Below are positions 1 to 7,208 of a stretch of 16,328 bases of DNA, one piece after another (within the stretch, counting starts at the first letter, position 1; each line of letters begins with the position of its first letter). A program made the translations under genes and the position numbers. The notes under the pieces were generated by a model. It was given only the letters and a program-made list of their open reading frames with translations. It was not told where the DNA came from and did no database searches. The stretch comes from Candidatus Iainarchaeum sp. (GTDB taxonomy: Archaea; Iainarchaeota; Iainarchaeia; JAGGVJ01). The stretch lies in the NCBI GenBank assembly GCA_021158055.1, contig JAGGVJ010000021.1, forward strand, positions 1 to 16,328. The letters run 5' to 3'.

Positions 1-379
1 GAAACTTTTTTACTTTTGTTCCGCTGCCTATCAGCTTCCTCATGTGTTTTTGAGCGGTTTCAGGTTCAGAATCCCCTTCACCGACCACGCACGCCGTGGA
101 CGCAAGAATTTTTTTGGTTTCAGTGTTCACGGTTATAGTAACGTGCACGTATTTTTTGTGCCTGCCGCCATACATGCTGGTTTTATACTCTCCCCTGTTT
201 GTCATTTTTATTCCCGTGCCGTCTGAAGTGACGCTTACAAAACCCTTTTCAGGGACTAAAGCCAAAGTTTCAGATGCGGTTCTGGTTGATTTAAGAACGG
301 ATTCGTTTATATCCGCATTGCCGCAGGTTACATACGGCAGGAACAACCTGGAAATTGAGCCGGTTTTCGGCAGTGTTTT
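1..379 (-). pseudogene. Partial DDE transposase (IS4/IS5-like), runs off the left edge
   Basis: On the minus strand a frame is open from 379 down to base 1, bounded upstream by a stop at 380-382. Its translation contains SVTSDGTGIKMTNRGEYKTS, then YVHVTITVNTETKKILAS and VVGEGDSEP. This matches the core of IS4/IS5-type DDE transposases, where DGTGIK..NRGEW carries the first catalytic Asp (codon 221-223) and a following (H/G)DS motif carries the second (codon 71-73), about 50 codons apart. The third catalytic residue would lie beyond the left edge. Only about 50 codons precede the first Asp, there is no clear start codon, and the usual N-terminal DNA-binding region is missing, so the gene seems 5'-truncated or frameshifted. 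The exact upstream end is uncertain: the conserved part ends near 245, and the opposite strand may be the real coding frame above about 300. The C-terminal half cannot be judged here. Confidence 0.65.
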
Positions 380-2120
380 TTACACTGACCTGAATGAAAT
401 CCCGTTTGACAGGATCTGCGGGGAATACACATTGGATCTGATAATGAAATATAACGGTGACTTAAATTATATTTCACTCACTCAAAAAGGATTCCATGAA
501 TCGCCGGCCAGCTGCGAAGTTACCCTTGAAAACATGGGAAACACACTAAATTCACTGAACACATTTGTCGTAACAGACAATTACCTGCTTGAAGAAGACA
601 TCAAGCCATTGCTTGCGGGAGCAATTCCCCTGACAAACATGCTCTTGACAGACGACGTGCCTCTTGATGACCTGTCTTTTGCAGACACGATCAAACTGCT
701 GAAAAACAAATCAGGCCTGACTCCGAAAACAATAATCCTGATTGACCCGGACGCAGAGCGAAACAATATTTCTGTCGAAAGATTGTTCCTGAATTTATTC
801 AGGATCCACATTGAGGCGGTAAACCGAGAAAAAGCAGCGAACCTGTTTGAATTTGTAATCATGTCCGGTTCAGAAAGCCCGATGTCGTTTTCAGATCTTA
901 AAATGGTTCTCGGCAGCAAACTAGGTTTCAGCAGGCATGAAATTGGGGATTTGATTGATGTTGATGGTTATTTGGCCAGGGTTGCGGATATTCAGCCGAC
1001 TTTTGCTGGCGGTAAAAATGAGGTTGTTTTTGAGTTGTTTGACGGCAGCGTGCCTATTGCTGTGTTTCCTGAAATGAGCCGGGTTGTTGAGGGGAGCGGA
1101 ACTGATTTCGGCGGCATTACTGGCAGCAGGTTGGTTGTTAAAGATGCGTTTAGCGGCGGTCTGGAAGAAAAACCTTATGTAGTCACGTGTGTTGAGAGGA
1201 AGTCTTCGGTTCCAAAAAACCACAAGTACGGAAACGGTGATGTAATTGATGTAGCAAGTGTTGACGGATACCTGATTGAAGTATCTGACATTGAAAGTTT
1301 TGTCTTCAAAAAAGACGGTGTCTTTTTGACGCTGCTTGACAATGACATAATAATTGACCGGGTGTTTGTCAAAGAAGGTGAAAAAACCGATTTCAACGGA
1401 ATTCTTGACAGCAATGTTTTTGTCTATCATGCTGTCCCTCGCGGTAACGAATTAACAAGTTATGCGGTTTTGTTTGTGGAAAGCAAGTCAATTGTTCTAA
1501 AACGCAACTGCGACTACGGTGACAGGTTGTCTTCAGACAGGTTGGGCATTAAAGATGTTATTGAAGGCATTGGAGAATATTCAGTGGAATTTTCAGACGC
1601 TGATATTGAGGTTGGTTTAATCAGCAAACACAACGAGGAGTACATTTACCTGACTTTGCTTAAAGGCGAAGAGATTATAGCCGAGGAAAAAATATTTTAT
1701 AACGATCACGGGTTCCAAACCGCAACTGATTTCAACGGGATTTTAGACAGCAATGTGATTGTCACACGCTTGTACGTTGGATGTGAGGGAGGGTCTGAAG
1801 CAGGTATTATTGTCGAGAAAAAATCAGTTGGAAAAACAAACATTGTAATCGACAGCAACAAGATGAAAGTAGGCGAGGAAATTGAAATTGACAACAATTA
1901 CAAGGTGCTGCTCAAAGAAGTCTACAGGGGCATGTATTATGGAGAACACGCTGTTTTGGTGTTGTTTAAGGACATGGAGGAAATCAGCAAAAAACCAATA
2001 AAAGACGGCGAATCAACAGACTTTGACGGTCTTGCAGATTTCCATGTAACTGTTCTTGACATGTTCATCGATGCTTTCGAAGATAATTACGCAACCGTAA
2101 ACATTGACTATAAGCATTGA
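96..2120 (+). CDS. S-layer-like repeat protein, probably 5'-truncated
   Basis: The frame is open from GTG 96 to the stop at 2118-2120 (674 codons), but roughly the first 50 codons lie opposite the transposase fragment and are probably not real protein. The apparent hydrophobic start is therefore not trusted as a signal peptide. Later in-frame starts include ATG 174 and ATG 444; the true 5' end was possibly lost on insertion of the element. Residues about 60-280 are an unrecognised mixed alpha/beta region. Residues about 283-674 form four tandem units of about 90-110 residues. Each has the pattern G-[DE]-x-I-[DE]-x-D-G-Y-x-x-x-V, a strand-rich middle, then TDF-x-G-[IL] near residues 336, 431, 544 and 641. 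These resemble the duplicated beta domains of archaeal S-layer-related proteins, so a surface role is inferred. No C-terminal membrane anchor is visible. It is convergent with nothing and sits directly upstream of hypE. Confidence 0.6.
   Translation: MDARIFLVSVFTVIVTCTYFLCLPPYMLVLYSPLFVIFIPVPSEVTLTKPFSGTKAKVSDAVLVDLRTDSFISALPQVTYGRNNLEIEPVFGSVFYTDLNEIPFDRICGEYTLDLIMKYNGDLNYISLTQKGFHESPASCEVTLENMGNTLNSLNTFVVTDNYLLEEDIKPLLAGAIPLTNMLLTDDVPLDDLSFADTIKLLKNKSGLTPKTIILIDPDAERNNISVERLFLNLFRIHIEAVNREKAANLFEFVIMSGSESPMSFSDLKMVLGSKLGFSRHEIGDLIDVDGYLARVADIQPTFAGGKNEVVFELFDGSVPIAVFPEMSRVVEGSGTDFGGITGSRLVVKDAFSGGLEEKPYVVTCVERKSSVPKNHKYGNGDVIDVASVDGYLIEVSDIESFVFKKDGVFLTLLDNDIIIDRVFVKEGEKTDFNGILDSNVFVYHAVPRGNELTSYAVLFVESKSIVLKRNCDYGDRLSSDRLGIKDVIEGIGEYSVEFSDADIEVGLISKHNEEYIYLTLLKGEEIIAEEKIFYNDHGFQTATDFNGILDSNVIVTRLYVGCEGGSEAGIIVEKKSVGKTNIVIDSNKMKVGEEIEIDNNYKVLLKEVYRGMYYGEHAVLVLFKDMEEISKKPIKDGESTDFDGLADFHVTVLDMFIDAFEDNYATVNIDYKH
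1386..1756 (+). repeat. Near-identical 32-nt motif in two S-layer-like units
   Basis: A 32-base stretch at 1386-1417 recurs at 1725-1756 in the same frame with four mismatches by eye. Both encode TDFNGILDSNV. Weaker versions occur at 1101 (TDFGGITGS) and 2016 (TDFDGLADF). This supports internal duplication of the coding unit, most recent between the second and third units. Confidence 0.7.
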
Positions 2121-2151
2121 TTGCAGGTATTGAATATTGAGCCGGCCAAAA

Positions 2152-2168
2152 AAAGAATTAAATTCTTT
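2152..2168. promoter_or_regulatory. 17-bp AT-rich dyad upstream of hypE
   Basis: AAAGAATT A AATTCTTT is a perfect 8-bp dyad around a single base, lying between the S-layer-like stop codon and hypE. It is followed by a T-run at 2179-2184. It could be an operator, a TATA-containing promoter element for hypE (its centre is about 27 nt before ATG 2187), or a weak terminator for the upstream gene. The sequence alone does not separate these. Confidence 0.25.
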
Positions 2169-2240
2169 GCAAGTCATCTTTTTTGCATGGGCAATGAAAA
2201 CAGTTGTTTTTCAAAAGAAGACGGCAAAACAAGAGAAACA

Positions 2241-3302
2241 ATGGCAGAAGCAACAAAAGCACTTCAAGGCAGAATTTCCCTTGCCCACGGGGCAGGCGGA
2301 AAATCAAGCGCGGAACTTTTAGACCTGATTTTTTCAAAAATAGAGCTGAAAAACACGCCCGGCGGAATCGGTATTGACTGCGCGGAAGATTCGGCACTGA
2401 TTAATCTTGTTGACGGCAGCAAAACAATTGCTTTTACAACCGACACTTACACGGTAAAGCCGCTTTTTTTCCCTGGAGCAGACATCGGGTGGCTTTCGGT
2501 TTGCGGAACAGTAAACGACCTTTCTGTCATGGGTGCAAAGCCAGTGGCTGTTTCGTGTTCGCTTGTAATAGAGGAAGGATTTCCGGTTCAAGACCTTGAA
2601 AAAATAATCGGGTCCATGAACCGCGCAAGCAAGACCGCGGGAGTTCCCATTGTTTGCGGGGACACGAAAGTCATGGAAAAAGGAAGCATTGACGGGTTAA
2701 TCATAAACACTGCGGGAATCGGCGAAGTGGCAGACCTGGTAAGGAACAGCGGTGCAAAAGTCGGGGACACTGTCATTGTGTCAGGGCCTGTGGGAGACCA
2801 CGGGATTGCCTTGCTGTCAGTCCGCGAAGGGCTATCCTTTGAAACCTTGCTTGAGTCAGACGCAGCCCCCCTCAATACCCTTATGCAGTCAATACCTTTG
2901 CCTCACGCCGCAAAAGACCCCACCAGAGGCGGGCTTAACTCTGCATTGAATGAAATCGCCCTGAAAAGCTCCATACCTTCTTCTCACGCCCTTGGCAGAG
3001 GGATTGAAATAAGAATTGATGAAGACAAGATTCCGGTCCGAAAAGAAGTGAAGGCGGCGTGCGCAATGCTTGGGCTTGATCCATTGTCTGTCGCGTGCGA
3101 AGGAAGAGTGGTTGTCTGCACTGACAAGCCCACAGAAACACTTGAAGCCATGAAATCACACCCTCTTGGAAAAGGAGCGCAGGCAATCGGGCGCGTGACG
3201 GAAAAAACAGGCAAGAGCAAGGCAGGGGTTTTTCTCAGGACAGCTGAAGGGGGAACCAGGGTTTTAAGGATGCAGGACGAGGTAATTCCAAGAATTTGCT
3301 GA
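2241..3302 (+). CDS. hypE: Hydrogenase maturation protein HypE
   Basis: HypE accepts a carbamoyl group from HypF on its C-terminal cysteine and dehydrates it with ATP to a thiocyanate, the source of the CN ligands of the [NiFe] hydrogenase active site. The protein shows the PurM/AIR-synthase-like layout: LAHGAGGKSS at residues 14-23, a glycine- and Asp-rich ATP-binding core (FTTDTYTVKPLFFPGADIGW, then CGTVNDLSVMGA at 88-99), VCGDTKV at 138-144, KDPTRGGL at 225-232, and the diagnostic C-terminal PRIC ending exactly at the stop with the modified Cys353. From ATG 2241 the length is 353 aa, normal for the family. The frame stays open upstream to TTG 2121, with another ATG at 2187, but those add residues without family resemblance. 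hypF begins 28 nt downstream, so the pair is likely one transcript. Confidence 0.95.
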   Translation: MAEATKALQGRISLAHGAGGKSSAELLDLIFSKIELKNTPGGIGIDCAEDSALINLVDGSKTIAFTTDTYTVKPLFFPGADIGWLSVCGTVNDLSVMGAKPVAVSCSLVIEEGFPVQDLEKIIGSMNRASKTAGVPIVCGDTKVMEKGSIDGLIINTAGIGEVADLVRNSGAKVGDTVIVSGPVGDHGIALLSVREGLSFETLLESDAAPLNTLMQSIPLPHAAKDPTRGGLNSALNEIALKSSIPSSHALGRGIEIRIDEDKIPVRKEVKAACAMLGLDPLSVACEGRVVVCTDKPTETLEAMKSHPLGKGAQAIGRVTEKTGKSKAGVFLRTAEGGTRVLRMQDEVIPRIC

Positions 3303-3330
3303 TTGAGTGATTTGGTGTCAAGTGAGTTAA

Positions 3331-5652
3331 ATGAAAATCTTGATAAAAGGGACTGTCCAGGGAGTGGGGTTTCGCCCGCATGTTTTCTCGCTTGCGAAAA
3401 AGCACTCTGTGAAAGGTTTTGTGAGGAACGCGGGGCCAGACGTTGAAATAATCGCAAGCGGCAGCGTTTCAGAAAAATTTCTTGACGGACTTGTTTCGCT
3501 TGCCCCCCCGCTTGCAAAAATAACATCCGTTGAAGTTGACAAAACCGCTTTTGCGCACAGTGAAGATTTCAAAAATTTTGAGATAGTTTCAAGCTGTATT
3601 ATTGACGGAAACAATTTCAGGCTGCCTGTTGACTCGCGTGTCTGCGACAAGTGTCTGGCAGATCTTTCCGAAGCCAAAAACAGGCGGTTCGGTTACTTTT
3701 TGACTGCCTGCACTGACTGCGGTCCGCGTTTTTCAATAGGGGAAAAAGTTCCTTTTGACAGGGGCAACACTTCTTTTTCAGATTTTTCTTTTTGTCCGGA
3801 CTGCGAAAAAGAATTTTCAAATCCAGGTGACCGCAGGTTTTTTGCCCAGACAATCTCCTGCAGGGAATGCGGGCCAAAGCTTGAGCTTGAAGAAAAACAC
3901 GGCGCAAGAACAGCGGGATTTGCGGAAAGAGGAGACGAGATAGAAAAGATAGAAAGGACTGCAGAGCTTTTGAAAAAAGGAAAAGTTGGGCTTGTTAAGG
4001 GCTGGGGGGGATTTCACTTTGTGATGGATGCAACTTCGCCGAACGTGAAGGGTTTCAGGAAGCAAACATTTAGGGGAAACAAGCCGTTTGCGGTGATGGC
4101 AAAAGACCTCAAGTCAGTTGAAGAGTTTGCGCAGCCGACAAAACACGAAAAAAAACTGCTTGAGTCAAAAAAAAGACCCATTGTTCTCGTGGAAAAAAAA
4201 GAAAACAAAGAAAACGCGTTGTCTCTCCAAAACGAAAAATTAAATGAATATGTTTCGCCAAACCTTCACACTGTCGGTGTCATGCTTCCTTATTCACCGC
4301 TTCATTACCTGTTGTTTGAACTGATTGATTTTCCCCTGGTGTACACTTCCGCAAACAAGCCGGGGCTTCCGACAATCGTGTCTGGCGCAGAAGCGCGAGA
4401 GCTTTTCACTGCGGTTGATTCGCCGGTAGATTTTTTGCTTTCAGACAACCTTGAGATAAAAAACCGCTGTGACGATTCTGTTGTCCGGATGCAAGGCGAA
4501 AGGCCTCTTTTTCTGAGGCGAGGCAGGGGAAATGTTCCAGGCATGCAGAAACTTTCATTTAAATTTGAAAAAACAGTTTTTGCGCTTGGGGCAAGGCGCG
4601 ACTGCTCAATTTCCGTTGCTTCAAAAGGCATGCTTTTCCAGGGGCCTTACATCGGAAAAGCAGACTTTTTGGAAGTATCGCAGCAGATGCGCCTGGAGTT
4701 TGAAAAATACGTGTCCTGGTTTGGAAAACCCGATGTTATCGCATGCGATCTTCACCCCCAGTTTGAGTCAACAGTTCTTGCGAAAGAGTTGAGTGAGAAG
4801 TTATCGGTTCCTTTAATCCCTGTGCAACACCACTGCGCGCATTCTTTTTCACCTGTTTTTCACGAGAACGGGTTTTCACCGCAAGATGACTTTGTCTCAA
4901 TAGTGTGCGACGGCACAGGGCTTGGCAGCGACGAAGTTCTCTGGGGCGGGGAGGTGTTTTTGCGCAAAGACGGGGGGTTTGAAAGAGCAGGGCATCTGGC
5001 GCAAAAGCCTTACTTTGGAGATGCTTCCGCGCGGGAGCCGTTGAAAACCGCTGCTTCAATGCTTTTTGAAAACTTTGGTGAGGAAAAAACCTTTGAAGTT
5101 CTTCAAAGAGCTTACGGCAAAGAAGAATCAAAGTTTATCCTGTCATGCCTTGGAAGCGAGGGAAGCGCGACGACAAGCACGGGAAGGGTGCTTGACGCGG
5201 TTTCTGCATTGCTTGGGGTATGCACTAAAGCGACTTTTGAAGGGGAACCGGCAATGCGGCTTGAAAGCTCTGCCTTGGGCGGCGATTCATGCGCTCTTGA
5301 AAAAGAGCTTGAGCTTGAAATATCAAAAAAATCAGGAAAACTAATCCTTGAAACTTTCCCGTTGCTTGACGTTTGTGTCGGTTTTGAAAACAAGGGGATT
5401 TCCGGGAAAGACCTGGCGGCTTCCATTCAAAGAGCCCTCGGGCTCGGCATCGGGAAAGTTGCGCGCGAAGTGATTGAAAGCAACGGGATTGAAAAAGTTG
5501 TTTTAAGCGGGGGAGTGGTGTTTAATTTGGCGTTTGCGAAAGCCGTTGAAGAAGGGACTGGTGGTTCTGCTCAAGTGCTTGTCTGCCGGTGCCCGGGAGA
5601 TGCCGGAATTTCAGCAGGGCAGGCGGTTTGGGCTGCAGGCCTTCGTCTTTAA
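3331..5652 (+). CDS. hypF: Carbamoyltransferase HypF
   Basis: HypF converts carbamoyl phosphate and ATP to carbamoyl-adenylate and passes the carbamoyl group to HypE. All parts are present in order. The acylphosphatase domain (1-90) has VQGVGFRPHV. Two zinc-finger modules use C105/C108/C127/C130 and C155/C158/C177/C180. The YrdC-like domain (about 205-400) has KGWGGFHF, KPFAVM, YSPLHYLLF, TSAN and RCDDSVVR. The C-terminal Kae1-like domain (about 415-773) has CDLHPQFEST, VQHHCAH (metal-binding H500/H504), DGTGLGSD, WGGE, STGRVLDAVSALLG, LSGGV and GDAGISAGQA. The 773-aa length is normal. After RRF the His common in this family appears to be Phe171, a small oddity. ATG 3331 fits the start of the acylphosphatase domain exactly. 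It lies 28 nt after hypE. No hypA-D or hydrogenase gene is in view, though an EchD-like domain occurs at 6282-7169. Confidence 0.96.
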   Translation: MKILIKGTVQGVGFRPHVFSLAKKHSVKGFVRNAGPDVEIIASGSVSEKFLDGLVSLAPPLAKITSVEVDKTAFAHSEDFKNFEIVSSCIIDGNNFRLPVDSRVCDKCLADLSEAKNRRFGYFLTACTDCGPRFSIGEKVPFDRGNTSFSDFSFCPDCEKEFSNPGDRRFFAQTISCRECGPKLELEEKHGARTAGFAERGDEIEKIERTAELLKKGKVGLVKGWGGFHFVMDATSPNVKGFRKQTFRGNKPFAVMAKDLKSVEEFAQPTKHEKKLLESKKRPIVLVEKKENKENALSLQNEKLNEYVSPNLHTVGVMLPYSPLHYLLFELIDFPLVYTSANKPGLPTIVSGAEARELFTAVDSPVDFLLSDNLEIKNRCDDSVVRMQGERPLFLRRGRGNVPGMQKLSFKFEKTVFALGARRDCSISVASKGMLFQGPYIGKADFLEVSQQMRLEFEKYVSWFGKPDVIACDLHPQFESTVLAKELSEKLSVPLIPVQHHCAHSFSPVFHENGFSPQDDFVSIVCDGTGLGSDEVLWGGEVFLRKDGGFERAGHLAQKPYFGDASAREPLKTAASMLFENFGEEKTFEVLQRAYGKEESKFILSCLGSEGSATTSTGRVLDAVSALLGVCTKATFEGEPAMRLESSALGGDSCALEKELELEISKKSGKLILETFPLLDVCVGFENKGISGKDLAASIQRALGLGIGKVAREVIESNGIEKVVLSGGVVFNLAFAKAVEEGTGGSAQVLVCRCPGDAGISAGQAVWAAGLRL

Positions 5653-5660
5653 GTACAAAT

Positions 5661-5679
5661 CCGGTTTTCCGGTTTTTTT
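5661..5679 (+). terminator. Short hairpin plus T-run after hypF
   Basis: CCGG-TTTT-CCGG (5661-5672) is followed by seven T residues (5673-5679), beginning 8 nt after the hypF stop. The stem is only 4 bp, extendable by A/T pairs past a mismatch. T-rich tracts alone terminate archaeal transcription, so this is a plausible end for the hypEF transcript. Confidence 0.55.
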
Positions 5680-5680
5680 A

Positions 5681-5690
5681 AAATTTATAT
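5681..5690 (+). promoter_or_regulatory. Candidate TATA box for the GNAT gene
   Basis: AAATTTATAT lies directly after the hypF terminator. Its centre predicts a transcript start near 5712, about 19 nt before ATG 5731. A GGTGAT sequence at 5725-5730, complementary to archaeal 16S rRNA 3' ends, directly abuts the ATG, which is closer than usual for ribosome binding. Confidence 0.45.
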
Positions 5691-5730
5691 CTTCAAAAGT
5701 AATATAAAGCCATATTCAATAGATGGTGAT

Positions 5731-6255
5731 ATGACAATGACTACCGGTGGTCGAGTTATTGAAATTGTGCAGGATATGGATAGATCCATCTCGGTTATGT
5801 ACAATGCAGGTACCTGGCTTAAAACATCAGGTAAAAAACTTTCAAAGTGGAGGAAACCTGAAAACTTAAACCGCGATTTTTTATTGCAATATGTGAAACC
5901 TGATGAATTCTATGTTGTTCTGGTTAATGGAAGACAAGCAGCAGCTGCTATTCTTCAATTTGATCAAAATAGTCAGGATTGGAAATGTGTTGATAAAAAT
6001 AAAACCATACATGCATTGTATATTCATTGGTTATGTGTTGAACGTGAATATACAAGCACAGGATTGCCAAAAGTAATTATGGATTTTGCTGAACAAAAAG
6101 CGATTGAAAATGGCATCATTTTTTTAAGAGCAGACACTAATGCACAAATTATGAAATTAATGAAAATATATGAAAAATTGGGATTTGATCTGATTTCTAT
6201 AGAACAAAAAGATTATCGTCAAACCGCATTTTACCAGAAACCAGTAAGAAAATAA
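5731..6255 (+). CDS. GNAT-family N-acetyltransferase
   Basis: The 174-aa protein follows the GNAT pattern: an N-terminal helix segment around NAGTWLKTSGK (25-35), a central strand FYVVLVNGRQAAAAILQF (60-77), the beta4 / acetyl-CoA region ALYIHWLCVEREYTSTGLPK (95-114), then a helix and IYEKLGFDLI (146-155), typical of the GNAT C-terminus. It most resembles small stand-alone acetyltransferases of the 'WLKSKGINQW' type. The substrate cannot be told. The pyrophosphate loop is weakened: the first Gly of the usual R/Q-x-x-G-x-G appears to be Ser (YTSTGLPK), so acetyl-CoA binding may be altered. Base composition and codon choice (ATT, TTT, AAA, GAA) are clearly more AT-rich than in the flanking hypF and tsaC-like genes, suggesting recent acquisition. 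It has its own promoter and is convergent with the next gene, 26 nt apart. Confidence 0.8.
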   Translation: MTMTTGGRVIEIVQDMDRSISVMYNAGTWLKTSGKKLSKWRKPENLNRDFLLQYVKPDEFYVVLVNGRQAAAAILQFDQNSQDWKCVDKNKTIHALYIHWLCVEREYTSTGLPKVIMDFAEQKAIENGIIFLRADTNAQIMKLMKIYEKLGFDLISIEQKDYRQTAFYQKPVRK

Positions 6256-6281
6256 GTTACGAGGCAGTCCACTTCAATTTT

Positions 6282-7169
6282 TCATTTCCTTGCAACTTTT
6301 TTCATTGTGGAAGCGTCAATGATTGTTGAAACCGGCTTGTTTTTTTTCCCGCCGTCAATGTAGACCGCAACCCCTTGCCCGAAGTATTCCATTGCTTTTT
6401 TAGCAGTTGTTGCGGGCGGTTTCCCTGTTTTGTTTGCGCTTGTGGCAGTCACCGGGTTCCCGAGCATTGAGATGAGCCTGCACACCCATTTTTCATCAGG
6501 GATTCTCACACCGATTCTTTCAAAACCAACTGCCGCTTCACGCAAAAACTCATTTTTGGGCACAAGCAAAAAAGTAAACGGTCCGGGAAGCTTTTCCTCG
6601 ATTTCTTTTGCGTTTTCTTTTTCAAAAAACCTCCAGAGCATTTTTTTGCCGGAAACAAAAACCGGAAGCGGTTTTTCCAGATTGCGTTCTTTCAAGGCAT
6701 AAATCCGCTTGACTGCCAGCGGGTCGGCCACGTCTGCAAGCATGCCGTAAACCGTGTCGGTCGGTGCCACCACCACAAGCCCGTCTTTCAGGGCGTTTGC
6801 CGCAACACTCAGTGATTTTGAGTCGTCCTGGTTCAGCGCCGCAAGAGACTCCCGGTTTGTTTTGTCTTTTGCTTTTTCAGGGTAAAAGATTCTTTTTTTT
6901 GAATGGTCTCCGAAGTTTACTTTGAACTTTTCGTGTATCTCGCGCTCAAACAGCTCTGCTGAAGGAGAAAACCATTGAAAAGAAGGTGCTTTTTTGCTGC
7001 TTATCCTTACTGCAAGGCTTATCTGGTGGCGCCCGACAAAATGATAAACAAGGTGCAGGGCGTCTGACTCAAATGCGGAAATGTAGGCAAGGCGGTGGTC
7101 GGCGTGAAGTTTTTTTGCCTGCTCAAGCAATTCCTCTTGCGTTACATATTTTAACGACTGCAGTTTCAT
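6282..7169 (-). CDS. Fusion: EchD/NuoC-like domain + YrdC/TsaC domain
   Basis: Residues 1-98 resemble the 30 kDa complex I / EchD / NuoC family: VTQEELLEQAKKL (9-21), LHLVYHF (38-44), then APSFQWFSPSAELFEREIHE (61-80), KFKVNF, GDH and KKRIFYPE (to 98). This follows the family's PS..(W)..A...EREI.D.F.(6)H...R.I signature with small deviations (Lys81 where a hydrophobic is usual, one residue shorter before the final Arg). After a polar linker (99-117), residues 118-295 form a complete YrdC domain with PTDTVYGM (136-143), YALKERNLEKPL (157-168), LPGPFTFLL (194-202), VRIP and TATSANKTGKP (241-251). YrdC proteins of the TsaC/Sua5 type make threonylcarbamoyl-adenylate for tRNA t6A37; the C-terminal Sua5 domain is absent. 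The gene starts 39 nt after AMP phosphorylase ends, so it is likely cotranscribed. The two domains are in one uninterrupted frame. Function of the first domain here is unknown. Confidence 0.85.
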   Translation of the reverse strand: MKLQSLKYVTQEELLEQAKKLHADHRLAYISAFESDALHLVYHFVGRHQISLAVRISSKKAPSFQWFSPSAELFEREIHEKFKVNFGDHSKKRIFYPEKAKDKTNRESLAALNQDDSKSLSVAANALKDGLVVVAPTDTVYGMLADVADPLAVKRIYALKERNLEKPLPVFVSGKKMLWRFFEKENAKEIEEKLPGPFTFLLVPKNEFLREAAVGFERIGVRIPDEKWVCRLISMLGNPVTATSANKTGKPPATTAKKAMEYFGQGVAVYIDGGKKNKPVSTIIDASTMKKVARK

Positions 7170-7208
7170 TTGAAGTCCTTTTCCGTTTTAAGGCAAATCG
7201 TGCAAAGA

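Noticed and set aside
44-226. Small plus-strand frame starting with GTG 44
   Set aside because: It is the complement of the transposase core in another frame and has no protein-like features of its own.
6282-7169. Reading the minus-strand gene as an ordinary Sua5
   Set aside because: The C-terminal Sua5 domain is absent and the first 100 residues match a different family, so it is reported as a fusion.
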